Of a stretch of 64,000 nucleotides of DNA, positions 34,323 through 46,143 are shown in pieces. Under the pieces are notes generated by a model that was not told the origin of the DNA, did no database searches, and worked only from the letters and a program-made list of their open reading frames with translations. Positions within the stretch are counted from its first letter, which is position 1, and every line of letters starts with the position of its first letter. The stretch is from positions 1,924,501-1,988,500 of the forward strand of contig OY987244.1 of NCBI GenBank assembly GCA_963920765.1, in the 5' to 3' direction. The DNA is from Ulota crispa. Its lineage: Eukaryota; Streptophyta; Bryopsida; Orthotrichales; Orthotrichaceae. The position numbers were made by a program, and so were the translations under genes.

Positions 34323-34932
34323 GGGGCGCTTCGTATTCCGTCCCCACCTCACGTCCTAGTTCATTGCATTAATTTTCAGGAAAATTTGATGGACATCCCT
34401 GAAGTTTGTTATATTTGTATAAATATCCTTGGGTTTCAGAAATTGCACAAGCACCCTTGGACCATAATTCTCAAGCGCTTTTGTTTATCACTTCTTTCAT
34501 GACCAATGTTGAAATAAGGAGTGCAAATAACAGAAAAGAAGCATTGTACGCACAAAGGGAGAAGAAACTAATATGCACAACAAAACAAATGCCTAAAAAT
34601 TATGGTACAAAAATATTTGTGCAATTTCTGAAAAATCAAGGGTATCTGTATAAATATTGCAAATTTCAAGGATATCCATCAAAATCTCCCTTAATTTTAC
34701 ACAATTGCTTTTTGGAAATTTAAGTATCAATAAAGGTGGGATTTTATTCATGGTTTGAGTTTCCATTTTACTAAATCCAGCTTTTAGCTTGAGTTTCACC
34801 AATTATTTTGCATAAAGATTAGTGATTTCTTTTAGTACTCATTGTCGCCCTTGATAACCCAACCACATTATGATCTCATGTTGAGGAAGGACTTGCAAAG
34901 ATGGGACATAGGATTAAATGTGAATCATCCCT
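34323..34932 (+). mobile_element. PIF-like MITE, interrupted (relative of 25722)
   Basis: The left end GGGGCGCTTCGTATTCCGTC matches the left end of the 25722 element. The right half, 34740-34932, is colinear with 26620-26821. The right end is decayed. A Mutator-like MITE is inserted at 34378-34690. Confidence 0.65.
34378..34690. mobile_element. Mutator-like MITE sharing ends with the 6.1-kb element
   Basis: The ends AGGAAAATTTGATGGACATC and, in reverse complement, GGGAGATTTTGATGGATATC match the ends of the 12537-18660 element, including CCTGAAGTTTG just inside. It is 313 bp long. TTAATTTTC (34369-34377) and TTAATTTTA (34691-34699) flank it, a 9-bp duplication with one mismatch. Confidence 0.85.
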
Positions 34933-35898
34933 TGGAGTGAAAAGAAGGTCGTGTTTCATTAATGATTCAATAAATCCATCTATATATATAGAAAGAGAAA
35001 TTTGTTAACTATTAAATATGAACTAGAATTAGGTAGTAATTATTTGAAAGGAATCAGTAGGTAGAATTATGGAGATGATTTTGTTACAAAAGAAATAAGG
35101 ACTAGGTCACGATAGAAGACAACTGACCCGATCCTTTGATTTCAACTACCCTACACCACCTAGGATATCTCAAAATACTTGCAAAACAAGACGTATTTTG
35201 TCCCCTTGGGCGGTGTAGGGTTAAAGGACAAATGCCCAAGAAAGAAGCACTCTCTTCCTTATGCATATCTCTTGTTGATGGTGTATAATGGAGTATCTTT
35301 TCACAATTAAGGTTGAGAGTGTTTTATGAGGTGCTTTTGGAAACAAATGGGTTTCTATGCTAGAATCTTGTTAAGGCTTATGGTAATGTATGTGCATAAA
35401 GTATATAATTACTTTCTTTACCAAAAATAAAGTATGATTTTGACAATATGAACATTAGTTGGTCCAGCTTATAGAATTCATTCTTAATCAAATTAAGAAC
35501 TAACAAAAACAATCTACAAATTTCTTGTGTACATACAAAGTCAACTAAGTCTTCAAGAATTGATGATAGTTTTGATAAGTTGTTTGTGAAACCAACTTAT
35601 GATAATTTGAATTCTTCAATCAAGTGGTTTTACACACAAATTCTAAGCTCACTGGAGAGCGTAGATGACTATACTTGTAATTAGTGAATCTAATCCTATG
35701 AGCACGGTTTCTATTTTAATTAAACTATTTCTAAAATTTTATGGAAATTTGAGAGACGCTCTCTTAGAATGTATAATTTGGACAATATGCAAATAAGTCA
35801 TGAGCTAAAAAAAGCACCAATGCAAGGTGTACCAAAACCAATCCTAAACCCATGTTGGAAAGACGTATATTTTTGGCTTAATTAACCTTGGCTTAACA
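34933..35898. other. AT-rich spacer with a mini-hairpin element
   Basis: No gene recognised. Positions 35149-35220 form a hairpin with CCCTACACCACCTAGG and CCTTGGGCGGTGTAGGG ends followed by TTAA at 35221-35224, possibly a 72-bp TTAA mini-element. The left flank reads ACTA, not TTAA. Confidence 0.45.
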
Positions 35899-38156
35899 TT
35901 AACCCCTTAGGGCTGGAGGAGGCAAAAACTGCATTTATAGATTTGAAATGAAATTTAGGGTGTGTTACCAATTTTGGATCATGGGTTGATCAATTACAAA
36001 CATGCACGGAATGAAGTCCGTTTTCAAGTGCACTTGTTTGATCAAAGTTTGGAATTACAAGCCATTGTAAAGAGAGTGATTCATTGGAAGGGGTATTTGG
36101 GAAACTTGAGTGTTCAATACAAATTACTCACAACAACACCAACAAGAGGGTGATGTCAGCTGACGTTATCCTGATGGAAAGTATTCCATCATGTAGATAT
36201 TCATAGCTTTTTTAAAAATGTTTGATTTTCAATAGGTGAAACTTTTTGTTTTTGAATTAAATAAAATTGCTAAAAGAAATGATTGGATTTGGAAAGCGGG
36301 AGAGGATAAGAGAATCAAAATCTTGAGTGGAGGTTAAATATGAGCTAGAGGATAAGCTAACGTGCACCCCACTTTAGGAAGGGTGGAAAAGTAAAGGAAA
36401 GTTTCTCTTTAGCAATTGGGAGTTGAGTGTGGGTGGCAGTTAACTGCTAGTAGAGAAAGCCTAACCTCGAACGGAGGATAGCTCCTAGATATTGTATTTT
36501 TTGTTTTTGAAATTTGGAGAGTTTGTTTCTGGAAAAGAGATGTTTCCAAATTGTGTTTGCAATTTTGATTTGGAACTAGGATGCAAAAGTTATGATTGCT
36601 TGAACTTGAGGATAGCAAAGCCATTTGAGGTAGAAAGGTTGCAACTTTGACAAGCCGTAGCTGATGTTCAGTTAATTATTTTGCTACAAAATTTGGAGAG
36701 TGTACTTTTCTTGGTTTTAGCTTTCTAGAAAAATATTGCACTTGACATTTGGAGCTTTGAAGAGGGAATTGTGAAGGTGCAAAGACTTGAATGTTGATTG
36801 TCTCTAGTGAGAAGGAGGCTGCAACTTTGAAGAGCCATAACTTTTGGTTGGTTTTGTATTTTGTTTTGAAACTTTTACAAATAGTAGCTTAAAAGATCAG
36901 CTTTTTAAATTGCTATCATTTGAGTTATTTGAAGCATTATTGAGAGAGTTATGGTCTGTAGAAGTTGAGAGGTTGGGTGTCTTTTTCAATTAAGATATCT
37001 AAACTTTGATTAGCTATAACTTTTGGACAAAGTCTTGGTTTTTGTTGGGTTTTACACATATTGTACTTGATAGTATTAGCTTTCCAATTTTTTATCACAC
37101 TTGTGTTTTAAAACTATAACACAAAAGTCATAGAGCTTCAAAGAGTCAGTGATTGGTTTGCCCAAGAGGGAGAGACCCCACTTTGTTTTCTTTCTAATTT
37201 TTATAGTAGATTAGAATGAAGTGAGAATTGAGGATTTGTGAGAGTTTAGAGGTTTGATAAATTTGGGGGTTCGAGGGATTTAGAGAATTGAGTACAAGCC
37301 CATTGTGGAGAGTATGTGCTTTCTAAAATTGTTCTTTAGGATTCATAATAGACGGAAACCATTCTGTATAGCAGGTACTCTCTAGAATTGTAGTGCAGGT
37401 GCTCTTTAGAATTTTGTTCTGAGATTATGTCAAGATAGATCCATAACACACACAATTACAGCTAAACACCCTATTTGTTCCTAAGGCATGCTCCTCTCAA
37501 CCTTACAACGTTTTTAAGGATTGGATAAATAATGCCACAATGTTAGCCAACCCAATTATTCTTTGGCTTTGTACCCCTATCCAAGCTCTTTAGTCCTTTC
37601 AAGGTTGCACAATCAAAATCACTTGTGTATAGTCACACTTCTTGTGAAAAAACACATAGTTGTAAATTAACATTATTCAAATAATTTGTCTAGTTGGATT
37701 TTCTAACTAAGAAATTTTCATTTTCTAAAAATAAATAAAATTTCATGATCTTTTCCACAATTTCTACACCCTAACCACCCATGCATTTCCTTCACCAAAT
37801 ATAGCACACGGTACAACTTTTTCCCAAAATCCCAATTTCAAGCCCTTCAACATATCACATATAAGAAAAGTTCAAAATTTTAAAATCTAATTCTACATTA
37901 GTTGCTTGTAGGAGCCATTCATACAACTTGTACAATCCAAACTTAATGCATTGCACCACCTTTCACTTCACCAATGCAACACATATCATAAGCAGATGGG
38001 TCTAGAATTATTATGTGCTTGTCTTCCAAGATTGCAATTTACATCAAATTAATGGATTGTGCTTTTTACATCTGATTTAAGTGGTAAAAAGCGTGAAGCA
38101 ATTTGCTTTTCCAAAAGAACAATCAGCTTGAAGAGCTAGCGGCCCTAAGGGGTAAA
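35899..38156. mobile_element. candidate large TTAA-flanked element, 2.26 kb
   Basis: TTAA CCCCTTAGGGCTGG at the left; CCCCTTAGGGCCGC as the reverse complement of the right end, followed by TAAA (one base from TTAA). The interior contains repeated blocks near 36638, 36828 and 37000 resembling GCAACTTTGAAGAGCCATAA. No transposase frame was recognised. If real, it is the longest of the set, though other sequence may be inserted inside it. Confidence 0.5.
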
Positions 38157-39086
38157 TGTTCTTTGACTATGTTCTACCAAAAGAACACTTAAAATGGGTT
38201 GTTTTGATAGCAAAAGCAAAAAAGAATTGAAAATGAAACCTTGGTACAATTTACCATAGGATCAGGTATTAGACTAATTTGTTATGATATTGTAGAAAGT
38301 TGAAAGATCTTTGCCACATAGATTGTGAAATTATAAGGTTTGAAGCAAGAAATAGTATTTTTGGGGGCATTCAAATTTTGGGCAACTCTAATTTGGGGTG
38401 GTTTTTGCACCAATAGATTTCACTTTTTTGCTTGCACTTTTTGGATTAACTTTTGTGATAGAGCTGGTTATATGCCCAACAATTTTTGTAACATTTTGAA
38501 TTGGGGAATACATACTCAAAAAATAAAGTAGGAATCTAGCTTCAAGAAAATTATCATTCAAACATGTTTTTTAACAGTATTGGCTACCACATATTCCCAA
38601 GTATTTTCAAACTGTAAACGGCAACTTTTAGTTTTAGTTAGCTTTAGAGGAGGGAAAAAAAGAAGGAAATTACCCTAAAACTATGGCTTTGACAAGCTTG
38701 ATTAACAAATGGCCACTTCCAACAAAGGTGAAGTAAAGGGCAGTAAGCAAAAGCAATTGCCTTCATGGAATGAGGCTGGGTTAGATCAGACAAGGAGACA
38801 TTTGTGCCCCACAACTTTTGGGCAAGATTTTGAAATTTCAAATACACCGTAAATAAGTATGTGTGCCCATATTGCCCCTCAAACAAAAATGTAAATATTC
38901 GATCATAACTATATTTTTACAAATTGAAATTGTTTGAAAATTGTTGCATTATAAAATTACTCTTTTAGCACAAATCCTCTAATTTTTTTGTGAAAATGTG
39001 TGTATTATTCTATAAGCACTAGCTTGCCCAAAATTGTAATGGTGCGAAAAAAAAAAAAAAATGCAGTTTGGTCGTTTAAGGGTTAG
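38153..39086 (+). mobile_element. possible decayed member of the 0.93-kb TTAA family
   Basis: The right end GGTCGTTTAAGGG followed by TTAG fits the family. The interior (GACTATG...AACACTTAAAATGGG, ATAGGATCAGG) resembles the 39385 element. The left terminus is not preserved. Confidence 0.4.
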
Positions 39087-39384
39087 AAATGTGTGCAAGT
39101 TGATTGTGCAAACAATTTTCACTTATGTGAATCTATACTACTGATAGGGCAGCTTCACAACAATAATTGACGTTATTTTCTTGGGGAGGTCAGTTTTGAA
39201 GATATAAGGTATTTTTGTGAAAGAAAAAGGTTTTGTGATCTGACCTTATGTATTTATTTAATTTTAGCATTTGGATCCACCTTAGAGTATATATCATCCT
39301 CTAATGGTGAATTAAAGACACCCTATAATATTTTTGTTGGCTCAACAGATATTTTGACAACCTTATCATATGTTTATTTACCTA

Positions 39385-40309
39385 TTAACCCCTTAAGGAT
39401 CATGATCTTTATTTTGTCAAAAGACACTTAAAATTGCCACTTTTATGGCAAAGCATAAATAAGTTTAAAATTAGTCATCTTGCATATCTAAATGTAGGAT
39501 CTTGTACTAGATTACAATAAGAATGTGTCATACAAAACTCAAGAACTGTGACCAAAAATATTGGAAGATATTTGCATCTAAAGTTTAAAAAAATAAATTT
39601 GCACCTTGCCTGATTAGATTATTTAACTTTGAACTTCTTTAATTTAAATTTTTTGCACCACGGAGTTTGGAACTCTATTTTTGTGTGGTGGGAAGTTCAG
39701 TTGGGAATCTTGGGGGAAAAGTTAAAACAAAAAAACAAAACAAAAAATCATTCTTTAAAAAAAACATTAGGTAGAAGAAGGTATGAGATTGAACAAAAAC
39801 TTAAATTGCTAATAACCTTGCAATGGAATTGAAACGCAATAATCCCAATGGTGAGATTGTTCTAGAAAGCAAACTTCACCCTCTCCAACAATGTATTTTG
39901 AAAAAATGTTAAACTTGCATTCAAAAATGAAGTTTACAAGTTATTTTTTCAAAAAGATGCTTGAATTGCCCAAAAACAAGATTGTCCATAACTTTCTCAT
40001 AACTAGTCCAAATGGAATGAATCAAAGCTTCAGATGTAGACAAAGATTATAATGTATGAGAAAAAAAACCGTTTTTTTTCAAGTTTTTATAAGAATTTGT
40101 TTTGGTGCCCAGAGTCCCCAAATTTGTGCTTATTTGGGCATAACTTTTGCTCCCTGGCATCAATTGGAATAAAAATTGTATTCCCCAAAAGCTAATGTGT
40201 TTTTCTATCTTCAAAAAAATTTCATAAATTAAAACAAAAATTGGGACCATAGGTATTTACCCAAAATCCCATTTATTCTATATAGGGACAATGATCCTTT
40301 AGGGTTTAA
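39385..40309 (+). mobile_element. TTAA-flanked element, 0.93-kb family (copy 3)
   Basis: TTAA CCCCTTAAGGATCATGATC at the left, GACAATGATCCTTTAGGGT TTAA at the right. Interior landmarks AAAATTGCCACTTTT, GTAGGATCTTG and CATAACTTTCTCATAAC place it with the 22451/28275 family. Confidence 0.82.
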
Positions 40310-40374
40310 TTCGTACATTTGAAAAATAAAATCTTCCTATAATGTTTGTCAAGTAGTATCTACTTTTCTTGCCA

Positions 40375-41322
40375 TTAATCCCTAAGGCTAGTTTGGATAA
40401 GGTTCTAATCTAATATTATTGCATGCTTGTAATAAGGTCAACATATGTAACACTATTCAACACTTAATTTAGCCCATGTGAACCTCCGGTGTGCATTTTA
40501 GAATGCAACTGTAAGATTTATAGTAAGTTACATCAGGTCAAATCTATCAGATGAATGGTAATGAATAATAACTAAATACATGTTTTGCCAAGCTATCATT
40601 CCCACTTGACCTTAAGGGTAGCTATATTGGAGCCCAAAAAGGTTTCAAATCTTACATTCTACAAGTTGAAATTTTTTGTATCATTTCCAAAGGCCTTTAT
40701 TCTAGGAGTTAAAGCAATTGTTTTGAAAATAATATTTCAATGCTCAATAAACAAGATATGCCATGGTCTCAACTCCAAGATTACGCCCAATTGACCATTT
40801 TCTAGTAGCTGCCCTTTTTTTTGGTCTGTGCAAAACAAAACAAAAATACATTTTTTGAGAAAGTAAAAGATAATTTCATATACAAAAGCAAGTCTACTTT
40901 CTAACTCAATTTGAACCATGTCAATCCAAGTTAAACTCCAACAAGGAGAATTTTCCAAAGACAAAAATTTCAATATTTGCTAATGTTACAAAATTTACTA
41001 TTTTGGGAAACTAATGATGTTCTCTCCTTCAAAAAGATTGAATTTTGTAGGTTTAGTGTATAATGTCTATTTTCAACAAATCATACCCAATTTTAAATTC
41101 TATGAATAAAATTTGTAATTTTAATGAACATTAAATGGTTATGCTTCCAAATTCATTAAATAAGAGTCCAAAACCTTTTTTGAATGCTTGACAACATGGG
41201 TAATTACTAAACATCATGATTCTTGTCTAGTCTTTTGAAGCAAACCTCATTGAAGTTTCAAAAGTATTATTTTATAATGCATTTGTGTTTTACCCTTACC
41301 CCCTTGAGCATTTAAGGGTTAA
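40375..41322. mobile_element. possible TTAA-flanked element
   Basis: The right end CCTTGAGCATTTAAGGG TTAA is typical. The left candidate TTAA TCCCTAAGGCTAG is a weak match. The size of 0.95 kb would fit the set, but the pairing is uncertain. Confidence 0.35.
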
Positions 41323-41356
41323 GAATGACTTGCCATGGAAGCATTGTCAAATACAT

Positions 41357-41359
<3 letters not shown>

Positions 41360-41410
<51 letters not shown>

Positions 41411-41411
41411 G
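41360..41411. repeat. (AT)n microsatellite with ATAA tail
   Basis: About 40 bp of perfect AT followed by ATAAATAAATAAA. Confidence 0.95.
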
Positions 41412-41573
41412 TATATGTAAGTAAAATTTCACATTATAGGATGAAACCGAAGTCTCAATGGGCCTTCATTAGTCCCCCTTTTCATTCCTTCTCTTCTAAA
41501 GTTTCCAAAAAGATTTCAATTTTCTTGCAGATGAGAAAAAAAGGTTGTGGGCATAGTTATGGTATACTTTACT

Positions 41574-42375
41574 TTAACCCCTGAGCGCCTAGGCCATTTT
41601 CACCAAAATCAAGGTTTTTGGAGACTGACAACTTTGATGTATTGTATCTTGGTCAATCAGATGATTCACAAAAAGTGACCATTGAAAATATTGGAACACC
41701 TACTTAGAAAATGGTTTGCAAATTTTGGAAACAATTCACCGCACGAGATGGAAGATTATAACATTTGACCAAACAACATGTGATGACAAAATCTCATTTT
41801 TTGGTAGGTAGTTGCTATTTAATAAAATTTTCAAAATTCCATAAGCCCCAGATTCATCTCAAATTTGGTGAGCAGCAAGATTAGATGTGAATGCCCACAC
41901 TTGTAAATCAATGAAGATTGCACTTCTTTTTATGTCAAGTTTTAGGCTTCAAATTGCTATTGTAAGGAAAACAATGACCGGCACAATCAATGACGGTTGC
42001 CATAATAAGGGTCTAGAACATGCTTGAACCCTTGCCAACAATTTGCCGGCTACCACAAAGCTCACACAAAGAAGTTTGCAAGGGATATTGACTAGTTGCA
42101 ACTTGTAAAACATTGCTTGCCAACGTGCCCTATATGCTTGCCACCACGCTCCGTGCAGTGCCACCACGCCTCATATGGTGTTTTACCCAATCAAATCTCT
42201 TACAACACTTGTACAATATTTGGCTTTCCTCACCATTACTCCTTTGACATGTAAAATTTGAATGCCTTCATAATTGTAGATTATAGCAAAATCAAAAAGT
42301 TAGATCCAGTCCCTCAAAATTTGGCTTTGAAATCGAGCAAGGCAATATATGGGGCGTTGGGGCGCTCTGGGTTAT
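41574..42375. mobile_element. TTAA-flanked element, 0.8 kb
   Basis: TTAA CCCCTGAGCGCCTAGG at the left; the right end is GGGGCGCTCTGGG followed by TTAT. The GAGCGCC core is mirrored. The TTAT at 42372-42375 is also the left flank of the next element. Confidence 0.72.
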
Positions 42376-43320
42376 CCCGTAGAGGCCCAAGTGGTCCCTT
42401 GGGGGCCAAGTGGGGTTTCGGGCATGTACTTTCAGCTATACTATTTTGTGTGATTTTCTGAAACTTTTATGAAAGATGGGGAATTCAAAAATCTACGTGG
42501 GCACCTAATTCTTTCTTCATTTTGACATTTATTGAAGAAGTTATGCAAGAATACCTGAAAAATGGGGGAGAATCAGGTAGCTAAAAAAAAAACTGCATTT
42601 TTTAAAACCAAAATCTGAAATTGGTTTTTTATATTTATACATATGTGGGAAGTTTTGAATCATTCAATTTTGATCGATGAGATGAAAGTTATGAGAGGTT
42701 TTAGTTTGCGGGTAGGTATGGGACTCCCAAACCTCCATTCCTTTTGCCCCTTGTAAAATTTGGTGCTTTACTTTTTTGAACTCTTTTGTGTATTTGTTTT
42801 TTTACCTTTTTTTTTCCAAGTTGTAGTAGACTAAAATTCCTTGGTTTTTACCATTTGGATTAAAGTAATTCAAATTTCTGAATTTTGCATATATCCTCCA
42901 ACTTTGCCTAGTGTATATGCAAATTTCATGACCTTATGGCATTGCAAGATTTTACAAAGTATGATCCACACCTCCAATTCATTTGAAAATTCTCCCACAC
43001 ATACCTAACTTGGTCTTCTACATGGGAAAAAAACCTCAACTTTGCATAGAGCAATTTTTTCAAATAGGAGCTATCAAGGCTTTTGAAATTTTTGAGCAGC
43101 AAGGAACTTTTTATTTTTTTGCACTTTAGATGTCAATATCTCACTCCTCTATCTAGAATGAGCTAATCTTTTTCACACAAGTACCTCCCATAGTCTAGGG
43201 CAAGATCCTATTGTTGGATTTCCAAAAAATACTTTTTTTCCTACCTTTCTAATCCTTCCCCAAAAGTGGCAGTTTTTAGTGATTTTCACAAAAAGAAGGG
43301 CTTGGGCCTCTATAGGTTGA
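42372..43320 (-). mobile_element. TTAA-flanked element, 0.95-kb family (copy 4, young)
   Basis: Flanks TTAT and TTGA (one change each from TTAA). Ends CCCGTAGAGGCCCAAGTGG and GGGCTTGGGCCTCTATAGG. Nearly identical over its whole length to the reverse complement of 48808-49756, so one of the two moved or was copied recently. No coding capacity. Confidence 0.9.
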
Positions 43321-43403
43321 AGTGAATGCTAGAGGGCGTTCTTATAGCAACTTGGGCCAAAATTATCATCTAAACAACCTCAGCTTTTGATGGTCTTCAT
43401 TCC

Positions 43404-44308
43404 TTAACTTCTAACTGCCTAATGCACCAAATTTTGGTGTTAAAGAAACCTCAAGCAACTTTGAAACCTTGTTGAAGGTAGAGATTTGACTATGTTAACA
43501 TTTTTATTGGAGAAGTTGCTTGCTAAAGTTCGCTTTAATGTTCAATTCTAAAGTCTTCCTTACTGTATTCCAATTGTTTTTGGTGGAAGCCAAATTGCAA
43601 GGATACCTCTTGCACATCAAATAGTGTGATGGATAGTGTCAATAAAGAGCCGGTTATGACAAGTTGCCACATTGAAAAGATATGCATCAACTTGAGAATA
43701 AAGTGAAGATTTTCTGTGGGCACTCTTAGAGCAGTAAGGGCCATTTTAGTGAAATTTTATCATTTAACAAAATTTAAATATTTTTTTGGGCTAATTTCAC
43801 TTCAAATTTCTTGGCTATACAAATTCAAATTCATTCACCATTAAATGCTTTGTCGTTCATAATGATTTTTGGTCAATAATTGGAGCTAAATATTTTCTTT
43901 GTATTAGGTGGTAGCTCTTTGACAATTGCATTGTAGGCTCATTTATGAAATTGTGGTCATGGATTTGGAAGGGGAGTCATTTGTTTTGAAGTAATAACGA
44001 CCAATACAAAGTCATTGTAAGTGATTGTTTCCCATTTTTGTATACAAAAATTGCCATTTTTGCATTAAAAATTTTGGGTGGCTAAACCAAACAATTCCAT
44101 CCTCATCCACATTCAATCACAAATATCTTAAAATTTGGGTGACCCTTTTGAATTTTTTTTGGTAGCACCATCTAAAAGCCTTGAAGTTCAAGATCCTACA
44201 ATTACAATTTTGTTTTGATGTTCAATAATGACCATACATGGACAATTCAAGAACTTCAAAACTACATTCTAGAAACAAGAAAAATACCCTTGGGGATTTA
44301 GGGGTTAA
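43404..44308. mobile_element. possible TTAA-flanked element, 0.9 kb
   Basis: The right end CCCTTGGGGATTTAGGGG TTAA is convincing. The left candidate TTAA CTTCTAACTGCC is only a partial match to CCCCTAAATCCC. Confidence 0.45.
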
Positions 44309-44330
44309 TGTCAATAGGCCCCTCCTCCTT

Positions 44331-44685
44331 GGTGTTAAATATTCCATTTCTGTTTGGTGTTAAATATTCCATTTCTGTTTGGAGTTAAATATTCCATTTC
44401 TGTTTGGTGTTAAATATTCCATTTCTGTTTGGTGTTAAATATTCCATTTCTGTTTGGTGTTAAATATTCCATTTCTCTTTGGTGTTAAATATTCCATTTC
44501 TGTTTGGTGTTAAATATTCCATTTCTCTTTGGTGTTAAATATTCCATTTCTCTTTGGTGTTAAATATTCCATTTCTCTTTGGTGTTAAATATTCCATTTC
44601 TCTTTGGTGTTAAATATTCCATTTCTCTTTGGTGTTAAATATTCCATTTCTCTTTGGTGTTAAATATTCCATTTCTCTTTGGTGT
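44331..44685. repeat. 25-bp minisatellite, 14 units
   Basis: Unit GGTGTTAAATATTCCATTTC plus TGTTT or TCTTT. The array is almost perfect. The first five units carry the G variant, then C, G, and C in the rest. Unit two starts GGAG instead of GGTG. Confidence 0.97.
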
Positions 44686-44993
44686 GAATGGGGTCCTTAA
44701 GTTATCTTCCTTTTATTCAGTGAATGAGGCAAGCCAGTGGGTTCCAGACTGCCCAGGGCCCAGGTACTTGTAGTGCACACAACAGTCTGCCCAGAGGCAA
44801 TCGAGTGTGAAGCTTCTCCGGAAATCAGTCAACGGACTAACTTAGAGCCACTGCCACACTCTTCCTCAGTACAGCAATCCATTCTCTGACGTACTCCAAC
44901 TCCAAAACTACTGCTAAGTATACAACTTACCCCTTTGTGGGAGAGAAAAAAGTAAAAAAGAAAAGACAAGAAAAGAAACAAAAAAATACATAA
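44686..44993. other. GC-richer spacer, nothing recognised
   Basis: About 240 bp after the minisatellite is GC-richer than its surroundings (AGACTGCCCAGGGCCCAGG). It matches no gene or RNA I know. The last 50 bp is A-rich. Confidence 0.35.
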
Positions 44994-45533
44994 TCTATAT
45001 ATATAACAGAATATGATTTACCAATTTGGCAATCCTTTGTTCGCGATCTTATTATCACATGGGTAAATAAACTTGCGTGGGTAAAAACTTGCTTAGATAA
45101 AATACTTGTGTAAGTGAAAATTTGCAATGGTAAAAACTTGCGTGAGAAACAAATTGTATGTGTAAAAAAATGAGTGGTTAAATAATAAAAACGTAACAAA
45201 ATTGCATGGGTAAAATTAGAAATACATAAAAAATACTACATGACTAATGGCAAGGTGGGTAAAAAATTTGTGTAGGTAAAAAACAAATAACACATTTTTG
45301 CGTGAGCAAACAATAACATTCTTTTCACTGCACATGTAAAAGTCTATGGGTATAGAACAAAATTTGTATTAATGCAAGGGAATGTTTTGTAAAAAAAAAT
45401 TATCGCATGGACAAAGTTTGAAATTGGAATGCACAGATAAAAGTAAGAATTATTTTCTTGCGGGGGAAATGTTTTGCATAATTAGGCTTGAAATTATTTT
45501 GCATCCCGTCGGACCGACGGGTGCCTATACTAG
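44994..45533 (+). mobile_element. non-autonomous Helitron, 540 bp
   Basis: Starts TCTATATATATAACAG after an A, and ends CTAG before a T. The 17-nt hairpin CCCGTCGGACCGACGGG lies 8 nt before the CTAG. These are the standard Helitron ends with A/T insertion and no target duplication. The interior holds degenerate repeats of TGCGTGGGTAAAAA. Related to 54373-54697. No Rep/helicase. Confidence 0.85.
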
Positions 45534-45621
45534 TAATAATAACAATAATATAATAAAATAAAATATCTAAAAAATTGTAGGTGTTTTTGTATGGGGATTC
45601 ATAATCATGCCCTTGACATTT

Positions 45622-45860
45622 TTAACCCTTGAATGCCCCATGAGTATAATAGATACATTGCCATATAATTGGCGTTTGCTACTTACAAGAAGTTTTAATT
45701 TGGAATCTTAAACAACTGGCTAGAACCACTTTGATCTGTATTCCAACATCTTTGTTGATCTTAAATGCAATATAAGTGTAGATCCATTCCAAATACAAGA
45801 AAAATACCTTATATTGTATTCATTTGGCTGGAAGTTGTTTTTCCAATGTTTAAGAGTTAA
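45622..45860 (-). mobile_element. TTAA-flanked MITE, 0.24-kb family (copy 2)
   Basis: TTAA CCCTTGAATGCCCC at the left and GTTTAAGAG TTAA at the right. The reverse complement is colinear with 26889-27123: TTTGCTAC..AAGAAG, TTTGATCT, TTTGTTGATCTTAAATG, TTCCAAATACAAG. Confidence 0.8.
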
Positions 45861-46143
45861 ATACTAAAGAGACAAACACATTTTCTTTAGAGGGCTCAAT
45901 GAAAAAACTATATTAGATGTTAGAAATGTGAAAAGCTACCAATTCTTATGGATGTATTCCAATAATCACGCATGTTTGTGCAAATAAATACCTTAATACA
46001 AGGTGCCCTTGGTCAAGTTCAAAAAAGGGGAAATGCTTGTGTTCACGATATCAATTTTGATATTTTTGCAGTTAATTTTATGAACATGCCTTTTTTGCCT
46101 TCATACAGTTGAAACCGTAAGGCTTGATAGTTTCCATTACTTT

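Noticed and set aside
34979-35010. TCTATATATATAGAAAGAG after an A, considered as a Helitron 5' end
   Set aside because: No matching hairpin and CTAG end was found downstream, and AT-rich sequence makes the match easy by chance.
44331-44685. Regular 25-bp repeat array considered as CRISPR
   Set aside because: Units are directly adjacent with no spacers, and the context is plant nuclear DNA. It is a minisatellite.
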